Below are positions 27,673 to 37,224 of a DNA stretch of 60,087 nucleotides, in pieces (position 1 is the first letter of the stretch; every line of letters starts with the position of its first letter). The notes beneath the pieces are model-generated. The model was given only the letters and a program-made list of their open reading frames with translations, had not been told where the DNA came from and did no database searches. The position numbers and the translations under genes are program-made. Source of the DNA: Thermaceae bacterium (GTDB taxonomy: Bacteria > Deinococcota > Deinococci > Deinococcales > Thermaceae). The DNA lies in NCBI GenBank assembly GCA_015478585.1, contig JADMIM010000011.1:1-60087 (forward strand), in the 5' to 3' direction.

Positions 27673-28425
27673 ATGCGCAAAAAAATCGTGGCTGGCAACT
27701 GGAAGATGTTCAAGACCCCCTCCGAGGCCAAGATGTGGTTCCGCGACCTGGTGGGCAAAAAACCTGATACCCAGGCCGAGGCCGCCTTGATGGTGTCTTA
27801 TCCCACATTGCCCTACGCCTCGGAAGTACTGGAAGGCAATGATGTTTACTGGGGCGCACAGGATGTCTCGGCGCATCTGGAAGGCGCATATACCGGCGAG
27901 GTCTCGGTGAAGATGCTGGCCGACCTGGCCTGCAAATATACCGTGGTTGGGCACTCCGAGCGGCGCAGCTATCACGCTGAATCCGACGCACTGGTCGCGC
28001 AAAAAGCTAACCGGCTGCTCGAGTACAGCATCATCCCCATCCTCTGCGTAGGGGAGTCGCTCGAGGTGCGCGAGGCCGGGAACCACGTAGCCTACACCCT
28101 GAAGCAGCTCAAGGGCAGTCTGGAGGGGATCACTCCACAATCCGCCGATCACCTGGTGGTGGCCTACGAGCCAGTTTGGGCCATCGGAACCGGCAAAACC
28201 GCCACCCCCGAGGATGCCCAGGCCATGCACAAGGAAATCCGTACCTGGCTGGCTGGGCGCTTCGATTTGGGCTTTGCCAACGAGGTTCGCATCCTCTACG
28301 GTGGCTCGGTTAAGCCCGACAACGCCACCGCTCTGTTCGATCAGCCCGATATAGACGGTGGTTTGGTGGGCGGGGCTAGCTTGAAGCTGGACGACTACAT
28401 TGCTTTGCTGAACGCAGCCAAATAA
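27673..28425 (+). CDS. tpiA: Triosephosphate isomerase
   Basis: This 250-residue glycolytic enzyme interconverts dihydroxyacetone phosphate and glyceraldehyde-3-phosphate. The substrate-binding [10 protein letters not shown] (Asn, Lys), the catalytic His in VVGHSERR and the catalytic Glu in [16 protein letters not shown] are all present, as is the C-terminal phosphate loop [11 protein letters not shown] and [12 protein letters not shown] 27673 follows TTTGGAGAATCT. It is third of the gap-pgk-tpiA set. The identification is secure. Confidence 0.97.
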   Translation: MRKKIVAGNWKMFKTPSEAKMWFRDLVGKKPDTQAEAALMVSYPTLPYASEVLEGNDVYWGAQDVSAHLEGAYTGEVSVKMLADLACKYTVVGHSERRSYHAESDALVAQKANRLLEYSIIPILCVGESLEVREAGNHVAYTLKQLKGSLEGITPQSADHLVVAYEPVWAIGTGKTATPEDAQAMHKEIRTWLAGRFDLGFANEVRILYGGSVKPDNATALFDQPDIDGGLVGGASLKLDDYIALLNAAK

Positions 28426-28729
28426 TGCCTTCGTAGGAGCGCAAAGCTTTGCTCTCCGCGCGGGTCAAAACGGGAATCATTCGGGTAAAAAGTTTGCCTT
28501 AACGCCCAGCCCGCCAATCTGAGGCGATTGTAGGGACGATAGGCTTGTCGTCCACCCACACGCACCCTCGTCAACTGCTCGGGTACAGGATAAGGTTTTT
28601 GATGCCTGAGAAATCGTGTGGTGGAGCGCGTATCAGATTCTTCGCTGTCGCTCAGAATGACAAATTCTGTGATTTGGTGGCCTTTGGGTATGACATCCCA
28701 GCCATAAGCTATCCGCAGGGGGTTTACCA
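28426..28729. other. Repeat-rich gap between tpiA and an aldo/keto reductase
   Basis: This gap of ~300 bp has no credible gene. It contains GTAGGAGC (28434), a hairpin element starting GTAGGGAC (28530-28553; stem GGACGA/TCGTCC) and the segment at 28636-28662 reading TTCTTCGCTGTCGCTCAG then AATGACA, which resembles a short palindromic repeat common in many genomes. It looks like a landing site for small dispersed repeats. Confidence 0.55.
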
Positions 28730-29710
28730 ATGGAATACGTTCGACTGGGAAAAACCGGCCTCAAGGTCTCGAGAATCTGCCTCGGCATGATGACCTACGG
28801 CGACCCCGCACAACGGCCCTGGAGCCTGGAGCAGGATGCTGCCGAGCCTTTCGTGCGGCGGGCCGTGGAGGGGGGTATCAACTTTTTCGACACCGCCAAC
28901 GTGTACTCGAGGGGGCGCAGCGAGGAGATTACCGGGGCCTTGCTCACCAAATATGTTCGCCGCGAGGACGTGATTATTGCCACCAAGGTTCACGGCGAAA
29001 TGGGGCCAGGCCCCAACGACCGGGGCCTCTCACGCAAGCATATCTTTGACCAAGTGGAGGCCTCCTTGAAGCGCCTGACCACCGACTACATAGACCTCTA
29101 CCAGATTCACCGCTGGGACTACACCACCCCCATCGAGGAGACCATGGAGGCCCTACACGACCTGGTGAAGTCGGGCCGGGTGCGCTATATCGGGGCCAGC
29201 AGCATGTTTGCCTGGCAGTTCGCCAAGGCCCAGCACACCGCCGATTTGCACGGCTGGACGCGCTTCGTCTCGATGCAAAACCACTACAACCTGATTTACC
29301 GTGAGGAAGAGCGCGAGATGAACCCGCAGTGCCTGGATATGGGCGTGGGGTTGATTCCCTGGAGCCCACTGGCGCGGGGCGTACTGACCGGTAGCCGCAC
29401 CCGCAGCAACGAGCGCCTCACCGAGCGCTCGCGCACCGACAATTTCCAGAACACCCTCTACACCGACTCCCGCGACTTCGACATCGTAGACCGGGTGGCC
29501 GAGGTGGCCCGTGAGCGCGGGGTTTCACCCGCCCAAGTGGCGCTGGCCTGGCTGCTGCACAAGCCCGCTGTGACCAGCCCGATTGTGGGGGCCAGCAAGC
29601 CGCAACACCTCGAGGACGCTCTCAACTCCGTAGAACTCAAGCTCTCCGACGAAGAAATCCGGCGCTTGGAAGAGCTGTACCAGCCGCACCCAGTAGCCGG
29701 GCACAATTGA
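28730..29710 (+). CDS. Aldo/keto reductase (first)
   Basis: This 326-residue NADPH-dependent oxidoreductase has a TIM-barrel fold. The start MEYVRLGKTGLKVSRICLGMMTYG is typical. The catalytic tetrad is visible as Asp and Tyr in FFDTANVYSRG, Lys in VIIATKV and His in DLYQIHRWD; the cofactor loop is IPWSPLARGVLTG. It resembles the YajO/1-deoxyxylulose-5-phosphate-linked group (AKR11/AKR13), but the substrate cannot be told from sequence. It is a single gene flanked by repeat-rich gaps. Confidence 0.88.
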   Translation: MEYVRLGKTGLKVSRICLGMMTYGDPAQRPWSLEQDAAEPFVRRAVEGGINFFDTANVYSRGRSEEITGALLTKYVRREDVIIATKVHGEMGPGPNDRGLSRKHIFDQVEASLKRLTTDYIDLYQIHRWDYTTPIEETMEALHDLVKSGRVRYIGASSMFAWQFAKAQHTADLHGWTRFVSMQNHYNLIYREEEREMNPQCLDMGVGLIPWSPLARGVLTGSRTRSNERLTERSRTDNFQNTLYTDSRDFDIVDRVAEVARERGVSPAQVALAWLLHKPAVTSPIVGASKPQHLEDALNSVELKLSDEEIRRLEELYQPHPVAGHN

Positions 29711-29724
29711 CCTGCACACGCTTT

Positions 29725-29750
29725 GTAGGGGCAATCACCAGGATTGCCCT
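29725..29750. repeat. Hairpin repeat starting GTAGGGGC
   Basis: GTAGGGGCAATC-ACCAG-GATTGCCC contains an 8-bp stem GGGCAATC/GATTGCCC. It shares its first 12 bases with the element at 27548. It lies 15 bp after the reductase stop codon and could also end its transcript. Confidence 0.5.
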
Positions 29751-29844
29751 GAAACCCCGGCTAGCCATTTTGCTTTGTCTTGAACGCAGAATTTGACCCG
29801 GTCACGGGCCTGTGCTACCCTCGGGAAAAGCGACTGGAGGAGAC

Positions 29845-29916
29845 ATGAAAAAGAATTTTGCGAGCGCTTTTGGAACCGGTGATGGTGGCAGCTTGAATGG
29901 GGAAGGACTGGTCTGA
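29845..29916 (+). CDS. Possible 23-residue peptide
   Basis: ATG 29845 follows the strong ribosome site GGAGGAG and opens a 23-codon frame, MKKNFASAFGTGDGGSLNGE then GLV. The Gly-rich tail and the position 300 bp before an MsbA-type exporter gene make a small exported peptide conceivable. It could equally be the start of a lost gene. No family was recognised. Confidence 0.25.
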   Translation: MKKNFASAFGTGDGGSLNGEGLV

Positions 29917-30218
29917 AGGCTCATGAGAATTACCCGCTGCTGGCGTGGATTCATCGGTCAGCAGGTGAATCTGGGCAGAGCATTTCGGGTTGACTGCATT
30001 CGCGCATAGTATCCAATGTCTTCAGACTTTTCCCGCTTCGGCTAACCACAAAACAGGAGATCATTTCCCTTCACCGCGAGACGGCCTTTCTCTTGCGATG
30101 CTTGGTGTTGTGCCTGAAAGTGGGTGGATTCTCAAGTCCGCGCCGCTTTGCATCGCCTAAGCCAACAACCCGCCCAAGGTTGACCCTAGCGTCGGCCTTC
30201 CAAAACGGTGGAGGATCA

Positions 30219-31955
30219 ATGAGTTCTCGACTGCAAAAGTTTTTGTCCTACTACAAGCCTTACCGAGGTACCCTTGCGCTCGACCTGATCTGTGCCTTTA
30301 TCGTAGCGGCCATTACCCTGACTCTCCCCCTGTGCATCGGCCTCATTACCAAGAACATCCTGGAGGGCCAAAGCCCCCATAAGCTCAGCCAGATTCTGCT
30401 GGTGGGTGCACTGATGCTGGGGCTGGTGGCGCTCTACGCGGTTTGCAACTACTTCGCAGACTTCCAGGGGCACATGATGGGCAGCCGGATGGAAGCGGAC
30501 ATGCGCCGCGACCTGTTCGCGCACTTCCAGAAGCTCTCCTTCAGCTTCTACGACTCGCAGCGCACGGGACAACTCATGTCCCGCCTGACCAACGACCTCT
30601 ATAACATCGGCGAACTGGCGCACCACGCGCCCGAAGACCTCGCCATCGCGGTCGTAAAGGCGGTTGGGGTCTTCGTGATTCTGGCCACGGTCAATCTAAA
30701 GCTGACCCTGATGGTTTTCCTCTTTCTGCCTCCAATGCTGGCTTTCGCGCTCTACTCGAGCCACCAGATGCGCCAAGCACTCCAAGTGATGCGCCGCCGC
30801 ATTGGCGATATCAACGCGCAGGTCGAGGACACCTTGGCCGGGATTCGCGTGGTGCAATCGTTTGGCAACCAGGAGCAAGAGCAGCACAAGTTCGACCAGC
30901 AGAACCAGCGCTTTTTAGATAGTATGCGCCAGAGCCACCGCGCCGAGATGCTGTTCTCCAACGGGATGACCGCCTTCACCCAGCTTCTAACCGTGGCCGT
31001 GGCAGTGTTTGGCGGCTCGGCGATTGCGGGCGGCTCGTTAGGCTTGCCTGACTTGGTGACGTATCTGCTGTACGTCGGCATCCTGGTAGACCCCATTAAC
31101 CGCTTCGTCAACTTGGCCCGGCTGTTTCAGGAAGGTGGCACGGGCTTCGAGCGCTTCGCGGAAATCATGGAGATTGAGCCCGAGATTCAGGACAGGGAGG
31201 GCACAATTGAACTAAATCATGTCCCGGGAAATGTGCAGTTCAAAAACCTTACCTTCAGATACCACGAAGACCACGACTACGTGCTCAAAGATTTATCCCT
31301 GAGCATCAGGGCGGGCGAGTTCGTGGCACTGGTGGGGCCTTCGGGCGTGGGCAAAACCACGCTGTGCTCGCTGATTCCGCGTTTTTACGAGGTGACCGAA
31401 GGGAAAATCCTACTGGATGGTAGGGACATCCGCGATATCAAGTTAAGCTCGCTGCGGCAGCACATCGGCGTGGTGCAGCAGGAGGTATATCTGTTCGCTG
31501 GAACGGTAGCAGAAAATATCCGGTACGGGAAGCTGGGGGCCACCCACGAAGAAATCGTCGAGGCCGCCAAAAAGGCCAACGCCCACCAGTTTATACTGGC
31601 CCTGCCGGAGGGCTACGACACCGATATCGGCCAGCGCGGGGTGAAGCTCTCGGGCGGGCAGAAGCAGCGTTTGAGCATCGCCAGGGTCTTCCTGAAAAAC
31701 CCGCCCATCCTGATTTTCGACGAGGCTACGAGCGCGCTGGACAACGAGAGCGAGCGGGCGGTGCAGAACTCGATGGAACGGCTGACCAACAACCGCACCA
31801 CCCTCGTTATCGCGCACCGGCTGTCCACCGTCCGCAAAGCGGGGAGAATCCTGGTGCTGAGCGATGAGGGGATTGCCGAACAAGGCACGCACGAGGCGCT
31901 TGTCCGAGCAGGCGGGGTGTATGCCAACTTGTACAGCACCCAGCTCAGGAATTAG
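30219..31955 (+). CDS. ABC exporter, fused membrane and ATPase domains (MsbA/LmrA type)
   Basis: This 578-residue half-transporter works as a homo- or heterodimer. GGTGGAGGA before ATG 30219 sets the start. Six membrane helices occupy residues ~20-310, ending in QEGGTGFERFAEIMEIEPEI. The ATPase has Walker A GPSGVGKTT near residue 373, the Q-loop VVQQEVYLFAGTV, signature LSGGQKQR near 477, Walker B ILIFDEATSALD near 498 and HRLST near 532. The substrate is unknown (lipid, drug or peptide). No peptidase C39 domain is present, so it is not a classic bacteriocin exporter. Confidence 0.9.
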   Translation: MSSRLQKFLSYYKPYRGTLALDLICAFIVAAITLTLPLCIGLITKNILEGQSPHKLSQILLVGALMLGLVALYAVCNYFADFQGHMMGSRMEADMRRDLFAHFQKLSFSFYDSQRTGQLMSRLTNDLYNIGELAHHAPEDLAIAVVKAVGVFVILATVNLKLTLMVFLFLPPMLAFALYSSHQMRQALQVMRRRIGDINAQVEDTLAGIRVVQSFGNQEQEQHKFDQQNQRFLDSMRQSHRAEMLFSNGMTAFTQLLTVAVAVFGGSAIAGGSLGLPDLVTYLLYVGILVDPINRFVNLARLFQEGGTGFERFAEIMEIEPEIQDREGTIELNHVPGNVQFKNLTFRYHEDHDYVLKDLSLSIRAGEFVALVGPSGVGKTTLCSLIPRFYEVTEGKILLDGRDIRDIKLSSLRQHIGVVQQEVYLFAGTVAENIRYGKLGATHEEIVEAAKKANAHQFILALPEGYDTDIGQRGVKLSGGQKQRLSIARVFLKNPPILIFDEATSALDNESERAVQNSMERLTNNRTTLVIAHRLSTVRKAGRILVLSDEGIAEQGTHEALVRAGGVYANLYSTQLRN

Positions 31956-32067
31956 GGCTCGAGGCTAATGAGTGATGAGACTTCCACCAAATAAAAAGAA
32001 GGTTCGAGGTTAGAAACAGCAAATTCGCCGCCTGGAGCAATGGAAAAGCCGACACCTAGCCCTGGAT
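31956..32067. other. Spacer upstream of the orphan ORF
   Basis: This short A+T-rich stretch holds ATGAGTGATGAGAC-like low-complexity sequence. The frame of the orphan ORF stays open back to the stop at 32011 and would add KQQIRRLEQWKSRHLALD, but no start codon with a ribosome site is visible. The 5' end of that gene may be missing. Confidence 0.45.
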
Positions 32068-32463
32068 TTGGGGTTGATTCAGAGAGAAGGCCGGGATTGG
32101 GTCAAAATCTGGATTGACCCTTACGACGTATGGATCTGGCTTTTTGATCCTTACTTCGTGCGGTCTCAGGTCGTATTGACTACCGGTTCATGGCGCACGT
32201 ACTATCGAACGATTTTTCAACAGGATGAAGCTGTTGAGTTTCCCCACAAGAGGTACGACCCCAGAGGCATTTTGGGACTAGACCGGTTTACTTGGCAGCA
32301 CTTTATGGATATAGCCAGCTTACAGGAAAAGTCGGACGAGCTTTCCCCAAAAACAGTTGCCCGCATAAAAAGGCCTAAACACACCGTTGAAGAATTGCCT
32401 GATGGTGACAGGATGTACACCTATAAAGTCGGAGATGTTTGGGTGGCTTCATCTCTTAACTGA
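32068..32463 (+). CDS. Hypothetical protein, possibly a 5'-truncated gene
   Basis: This frame of ~131 codons is visibly richer in A+T than its neighbours. The translation has a plausible protein character: IWIDPYDVWIWLFDPYFVRSQ, YYRTIFQQDEAVEFPHKRYDP, a charged C-terminal third and YKVGDVWVASSLN. I do not recognise a family. The nominal start is TTG without a ribosome site, and the frame continues upstream to 32014, so the real start may be lost. Composition and isolation suggest acquired or decaying DNA. The aminotransferase gene begins 19 nt downstream. Confidence 0.45.
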   Translation: MGLIQREGRDWVKIWIDPYDVWIWLFDPYFVRSQVVLTTGSWRTYYRTIFQQDEAVEFPHKRYDPRGILGLDRFTWQHFMDIASLQEKSDELSPKTVARIKRPKHTVEELPDGDRMYTYKVGDVWVASSLN

Positions 32464-32482
32464 AGTGGTAAGTTGATAAGTG

Positions 32483-33607
32483 ATGCCTAGGCCACTTCAT
32501 CCCCGCACCCAGCTTTCCAAGGAAAGCATCTTCTCCCACATGAGCCGCCTCGCCGCGCAGCATGGGGCAATTAATCTGGGGCAGGGCTTTCCTTCCAACC
32601 CACCGCCAAAGTTTCTGCTCGAGGCCGCCCGCCGCGCCGTGGGCACAACCGACCAATACACGCCGCCCGCCGGTCTCCCCAAGCTGCGCGAGGCCATCGC
32701 AGAAGATTTGGGCGTGGAGGCTGAAAACGTGGTGGTCACGGCGGGAGCCACCGAGGCCCTGCACGCACTCGCCGAGGCACTGTACGGCGCGGGCGACCAA
32801 GTGCTGATGCTCGAGCCCTACTTTGACGTGTATATCCCACAGGCCAAGATGGCCGGAGCCGAGCCGGTGCTGGTTCCAATGCGACTCAGGGATAAATGGG
32901 AGCCCGATTTAGCGGTACTCGAGCGAACAATTTCGCCCAGCGCCAAAGCTCTGCTGATCAATAGCCCCTACAACCCCACCGGCTCGATATTCTCCCGTAC
33001 AGACTTGGAAAAGATTGTTGCTATTGCCCGCCAACACGACCTTTGGATCATCAGCGACGAGGTGTACGACGAGCTGTACTTTGGCGAACCGCCCATCAAG
33101 ATGCGCGAACTGGCCCCAGAGCGTACCTTTACCGTGGGCTCGGCGGGGAAGCGGCTCGAGGCCACCGGTTGGCGTATCGGCTGGATTGTCACCCCGCCGG
33201 GGCTGGCGGGCGAAATCGCGGGGATGCGCCAGTGGGCCTCCTTCTGCTCGGTCTCTCCCTTACAGGACGCGGTAGCCGAAGCCCTGCCCATCGCCCGGCG
33301 CGAGGGGTTTTATGCCGAGTTGCGCCAGAGCTACGGCAAGCGCAAGGATTTGCTCGAGAGCGGCCTGAAATCTCTGGGAATCCAGACCTTCTCTCCCGCT
33401 GGAACGTACTTTCTGACTGCAAAACTGCCCAACTTAGACGCGGAAACCTTGGTGCGCGAGGCTAAAGTGACCATCATTCCAGGGAGCGCTTTCTACGCCC
33501 AAAACTCGGCTCCCGAGGGCTTGTTCCGCTTTGCTTTCTGCAAAAAAACTGACGAGATTAGCCTGGCGGTAGAACGGCTGGGGCAGTATTTGCACGTCCG
33601 TCAATAA
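32483..33607 (+). CDS. Class I/II aminotransferase (methionine/kynurenine aminotransferase-like)
   Basis: This 374-residue PLP enzyme of fold type I opens with INLGQGFPSNPPPKFLLEAARRA, a signature of the kynurenine/methionine aminotransferase (YbdL-like) branch. The motifs SPYNPTG, IISDEVYDELYFG and the PLP-lysine loop GSAGKRLEATGWRIGW are all present. A GTG lies directly before ATG 32483; ATG is preferred. There is no strong Shine-Dalgarno sequence. The likely role is transamination of methionine or aromatic amino acids with 2-oxo acids. Substrate preference is uncertain. Confidence 0.88.
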   Translation: MPRPLHPRTQLSKESIFSHMSRLAAQHGAINLGQGFPSNPPPKFLLEAARRAVGTTDQYTPPAGLPKLREAIAEDLGVEAENVVVTAGATEALHALAEALYGAGDQVLMLEPYFDVYIPQAKMAGAEPVLVPMRLRDKWEPDLAVLERTISPSAKALLINSPYNPTGSIFSRTDLEKIVAIARQHDLWIISDEVYDELYFGEPPIKMRELAPERTFTVGSAGKRLEATGWRIGWIVTPPGLAGEIAGMRQWASFCSVSPLQDAVAEALPIARREGFYAELRQSYGKRKDLLESGLKSLGIQTFSPAGTYFLTAKLPNLDAETLVREAKVTIIPGSAFYAQNSAPEGLFRFAFCKKTDEISLAVERLGQYLHVRQ

Positions 33608-33629
33608 ACTCAACCGACATTTTTGCCGC

Positions 33630-34667
<1,038 letters not shown>

Positions 34668-34870
34668 CTATTGTAAGCCGGTGGAGGCCCACACCACTTG
34701 CGGCCTTAAGGCTAACCTGGAGTCACTCGACTTTTGGATAGTGTGAGCCGGTTCGCTTCAGGCTGCAACGGCTCTACCTCTTTACAAGTTAATGATCCCC
34801 AAAGCTTGCAGAGATTGCTCAACGAGACCCCCCCAAAATTAACCCCCATCGAAGGCTGTTATGTATATTA

Positions 34871-34896
34871 TTTCACGATAAATTCTGTTCGTGAAT
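34871..34896. promoter_or_regulatory. Palindrome TTTCACGA-N10-TCGTGAAT, copy 3
   Basis: This copy has 7-bp perfect arms around TAAATTCTGT, about 46 bp upstream of the likely -10 of the E1 alpha gene. This is a good position for an activator or a repressor. It has the same arms and spacing as copies 1 and 2. Confidence 0.65.
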
Positions 34897-34941
34897 TTTT
34901 TCTGCCCAATCTTTCTCAGGGGAAACTTAGTCGAGTTGGGC

Positions 34942-34947
34942 TAAACT
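34942..34947 (+). promoter_or_regulatory. Candidate -10 box of the E1 alpha gene
   Basis: TAAACT ends 7 nt before GTG 34955, and there is no ribosome site; this suggests a leaderless message. Confidence 0.45.
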
Positions 34948-34954
34948 AAACGGC

Positions 34955-35986
34955 GTGGATACAGTTCAATATCTCGATGACGCGGGGCTGCCGCTGCGAG
35001 ACTTGCCCCTAAGCACCCCTGAGTTGCTGATGGGTTACCGTGCCCTGCGCCGCGCTCGCCATTTTGATGAGCGGGTAATCATCTTGCAGCGTCAGGGGCG
35101 ACTGGGCGTGTTTCCCCCTTTTCGCGGGCAGGAGGCGGCCCAGGTTGGGGTGGCTTTGGCCCTGCGCAAAAGCGACTGGCTGGTGCCCAGCTACCGCGAA
35201 ACCGCTGCCGCCATGACCTTCGGGATGCCGCTGACAAACCTCATCCTGAACTGGCGGGCCGACCCGGCGGGCTGGCGTGCCCCCGACGACATAAACATGA
35301 TTCAGTTCTACATCCCCATCGCCACCCAGATTCCCCAAGCTACCGGCATCGCCCACGCCGAGCGGCTAAAAGGCAGCGATAACATCGTTGCTACCTTCGT
35401 TGGCGACGGCGGAACTTCCGAGGGTGACTTTCACGAGGGGTTGAACTTTGCGGCGGTGTTCGATGCGCCGGTAATTTTTATGGTGCAAAACAATGGCTGG
35501 GCTATCAGCGTGCCGACTCACAAGCAAATGAAAGTGCAAAGGATAGCCCTCAAGGCCCAGGGCTACGGGATTCCCGGAGTCGTGGTAGACGGGAATGATT
35601 TAGTCGCGGTGTGGAGCGTGGCAAAAGAAGCAGCGGAGCGGGCGCGGCGGGGTGATGGCCCCACGCTCATCGAGGCAATTACATATCGCATCGCGCCGCA
35701 CACCAGCTCCGACGACCCTTCCCGCTATCGTGGCGAGGAGGAGTCGGCGGTGTGGGAAAAACGTGACCCCATCTTGCGAATGCGCGGGCTGCTCGAGCAT
35801 TTAAAGCTGTGGGATGAGGCCCAAGACAAAGAGCTGAGCGAAGAACTCGAGGGCGAATTCCTGGCTGCGGTGGAGGAAGCCGACCAAGCCCCTGAGCCCA
35901 AACCCTGGGAAATCGTCGAGCAGGTCTACGCCAAGATGGGAGCCGACCAGAAAGTGGCCTGGGAGTATTTGCGGGGTGAGGCATGA
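34955..35986 (+). CDS. pdhA: 2-oxoacid dehydrogenase E1 component, alpha subunit
   Basis: This 343-residue thiamine-diphosphate subunit belongs to the pyruvate or branched-chain 2-oxoacid dehydrogenase complex. The ThDP/Mg motif is GDGGTSEGDFHEGLNF followed by VQNNGWAIS; the phosphorylation-loop region YRIAPHTSSDDPSRYR is typical. The start is GTG 34955, probably leaderless. The beta subunit gene follows after a 220-bp spacer. E2 and E3 genes are not in the window. Whether pyruvate or branched-chain acids are the substrate is unclear; the nearby paaZ-like gene gives no decision. Confidence 0.9.
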   Translation: MDTVQYLDDAGLPLRDLPLSTPELLMGYRALRRARHFDERVIILQRQGRLGVFPPFRGQEAAQVGVALALRKSDWLVPSYRETAAAMTFGMPLTNLILNWRADPAGWRAPDDINMIQFYIPIATQIPQATGIAHAERLKGSDNIVATFVGDGGTSEGDFHEGLNFAAVFDAPVIFMVQNNGWAISVPTHKQMKVQRIALKAQGYGIPGVVVDGNDLVAVWSVAKEAAERARRGDGPTLIEAITYRIAPHTSSDDPSRYRGEEESAVWEKRDPILRMRGLLEHLKLWDEAQDKELSEELEGEFLAAVEEADQAPEPKPWEIVEQVYAKMGADQKVAWEYLRGEA

Positions 35987-36206
35987 AGAGCAATGAGCAA
36001 CTAGCAATGAACGATGAACTGAAAACAGACCCCCCTGCCTTGGCGAGTGTCCAACAATTGCGTACACGGCGACCTTCTTCCAGTGCCCCCCTGCACGCCC
36101 AGCGGCATAGCCGCCCCGCCGTTGCGGGTACGGGCGCAGGGGGGCGCAAAAGGCAACAAAATAACTACCGAATTGGGGGGTGGCCTTTTACCCCAGAGGT
36201 TCAGCC
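35987..36206. other. Low-complexity spacer between E1 alpha and E1 beta
   Basis: The spacer starts with repeats of GCAATGA-like units (GAGCAATGAGCAACTAGC, then AATGAACGATGAAC) and contains a G+C-rich inverted segment near 36100-36140. A 75-codon frame overlaps the alpha stop (ATGA) but its translation is compositionally odd and lacks family features. Such a spacer is unusual between genes whose products form one heterotetramer. Confidence 0.45.
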
Positions 36207-37211
36207 ATGATCGCCGATCGCGAATCCAAGACTCGAGCCCTCAACAACGTCCAGGCCATCAACGAGGCCCTGGACTTAGCCTTGGAGCGCGATCCCAAAG
36301 TGGTGCTCTTTGGCGAGGACGTGGGGCGGATGGGTGGGGTATTTCGGGCCTCGGACGGACTACAACCCAAGTACGGCGAAAAGCGCGTGTTCGACACCCC
36401 GCTGGCCGAGTCGGGCATCGTGGGGCTGGGCATCGGCATGGCCATGGCGGGCTTGCGCCCGGTAGCCGAGATTCAGTTCGCAGGGTTTCTTTACCCGGCC
36501 CTCGACCAAATCCTCTCGCACCTGGGGCGGATGCGCCACCGCACCCGTGGACGCTTTAGTGTGCCGATGGTGATCCGGGCTCCTTACGGCGGTGGAGTCA
36601 AAACCCCCGAGCAGCACGCCGATAGCCCCGAGGCCATCCTCAGCCAGGTGGCGGGGGTGAAGGTGATTATTCCCTCCTCGCCCGAACGGGCTAAAGGGCT
36701 ACTGCTCTCGGCCATCGAAGACCCCGACCCGGTGTTTTTCCTCGAGGCCATCAAGCTCTATCGCAGCGTGAAGGCCGAGGTTCCCGAGGGTTATTACACC
36801 CTGCCCATCGGGAAGACACGGGTGGTGCGCCAAGGCCACGCAGCCAGCCTGTTTTGCTATGGCGGGATGGTCGAGGTCTGCCAGAAGGCCGCCGAGGTCG
36901 CGGCCAAAGAAGGTGTGGAGCTGGAAATTGTGGACTTAGAGACCCTCGTGCCACTAGATACCGAGGGGGTGCTCGAGTCGGTGAAGAAAACTGGGCGGGC
37001 GGTCATCGTCTACGAGGCCATGCGCACCGGCGGTTTCGGGGCCGAGGTTGCCGCACGGATTGCCGAAGAAGCCCTCGACCACTTGCAAGCACCGATTGTC
37101 CGAGTAGCCGGTTGGGATGCACCGTATCCGCCCTTCAGCGCGGTGGAAAACTTCTATCGCCCCGATGCCCGGCGGGTATTGGAGGCGGTACGCAAAGTTC
37201 TGACTTATTAG
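36207..37211 (+). CDS. pdhB: 2-oxoacid dehydrogenase E1 component, beta subunit
   Basis: This 334-residue beta subunit binds thiamine diphosphate together with alpha. ATG 36207 ([20 protein letters not shown]) follows AGAGG; the upstream in-frame ATG at 36180 is less likely. The segments [50 protein letters not shown] and the C-terminal VGWD-like [11 protein letters not shown] are family hallmarks. It is followed 13 nt later by the paaZ-like gene, so these are probably co-transcribed. Confidence 0.92.
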   Translation: MIADRESKTRALNNVQAINEALDLALERDPKVVLFGEDVGRMGGVFRASDGLQPKYGEKRVFDTPLAESGIVGLGIGMAMAGLRPVAEIQFAGFLYPALDQILSHLGRMRHRTRGRFSVPMVIRAPYGGGVKTPEQHADSPEAILSQVAGVKVIIPSSPERAKGLLLSAIEDPDPVFFLEAIKLYRSVKAEVPEGYYTLPIGKTRVVRQGHAASLFCYGGMVEVCQKAAEVAAKEGVELEIVDLETLVPLDTEGVLESVKKTGRAVIVYEAMRTGGFGAEVAARIAEEALDHLQAPIVRVAGWDAPYPPFSAVENFYRPDARRVLEAVRKVLTY

Positions 37212-37224
37212 CCCCTCAAAGCCT

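Larger units (their letters stand above)
29711..30218. other. 500-bp gap before the ABC exporter gene
   Basis: The gap contains the hairpin element at 29725-29750 and two very short frames: 23 codons at 29845 with a good ribosome site, and 28 codons at 29923 without one. An open frame from 30093 runs into the exporter gene, but its translation is unlike a protein N-terminus. Nothing else was recognised. Confidence 0.5.

Noticed and set aside
30093-30218. Longer N-terminus of the ABC exporter
   Set aside because: GGTGGAGGA directly precedes ATG 30219, and homologues start at this position in the first helix region.
30219-31955. Bacteriocin exporter of the peptidase-containing type
   Set aside because: There is no N-terminal cysteine peptidase domain; the protein begins with the membrane helices.
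35983-36210. 75-codon frame overlapping the E1 alpha stop by ATGA
   Set aside because: The overlap looks like coupled translation, but the sequence is made of low-complexity repeats and a G+C inverted segment and has no protein features.
36047-36559. 170-codon plus-strand frame across the start of E1 beta
   Set aside because: It overlaps E1 beta in another frame, and its translation is Arg/Pro/Gly-rich shadow sequence.
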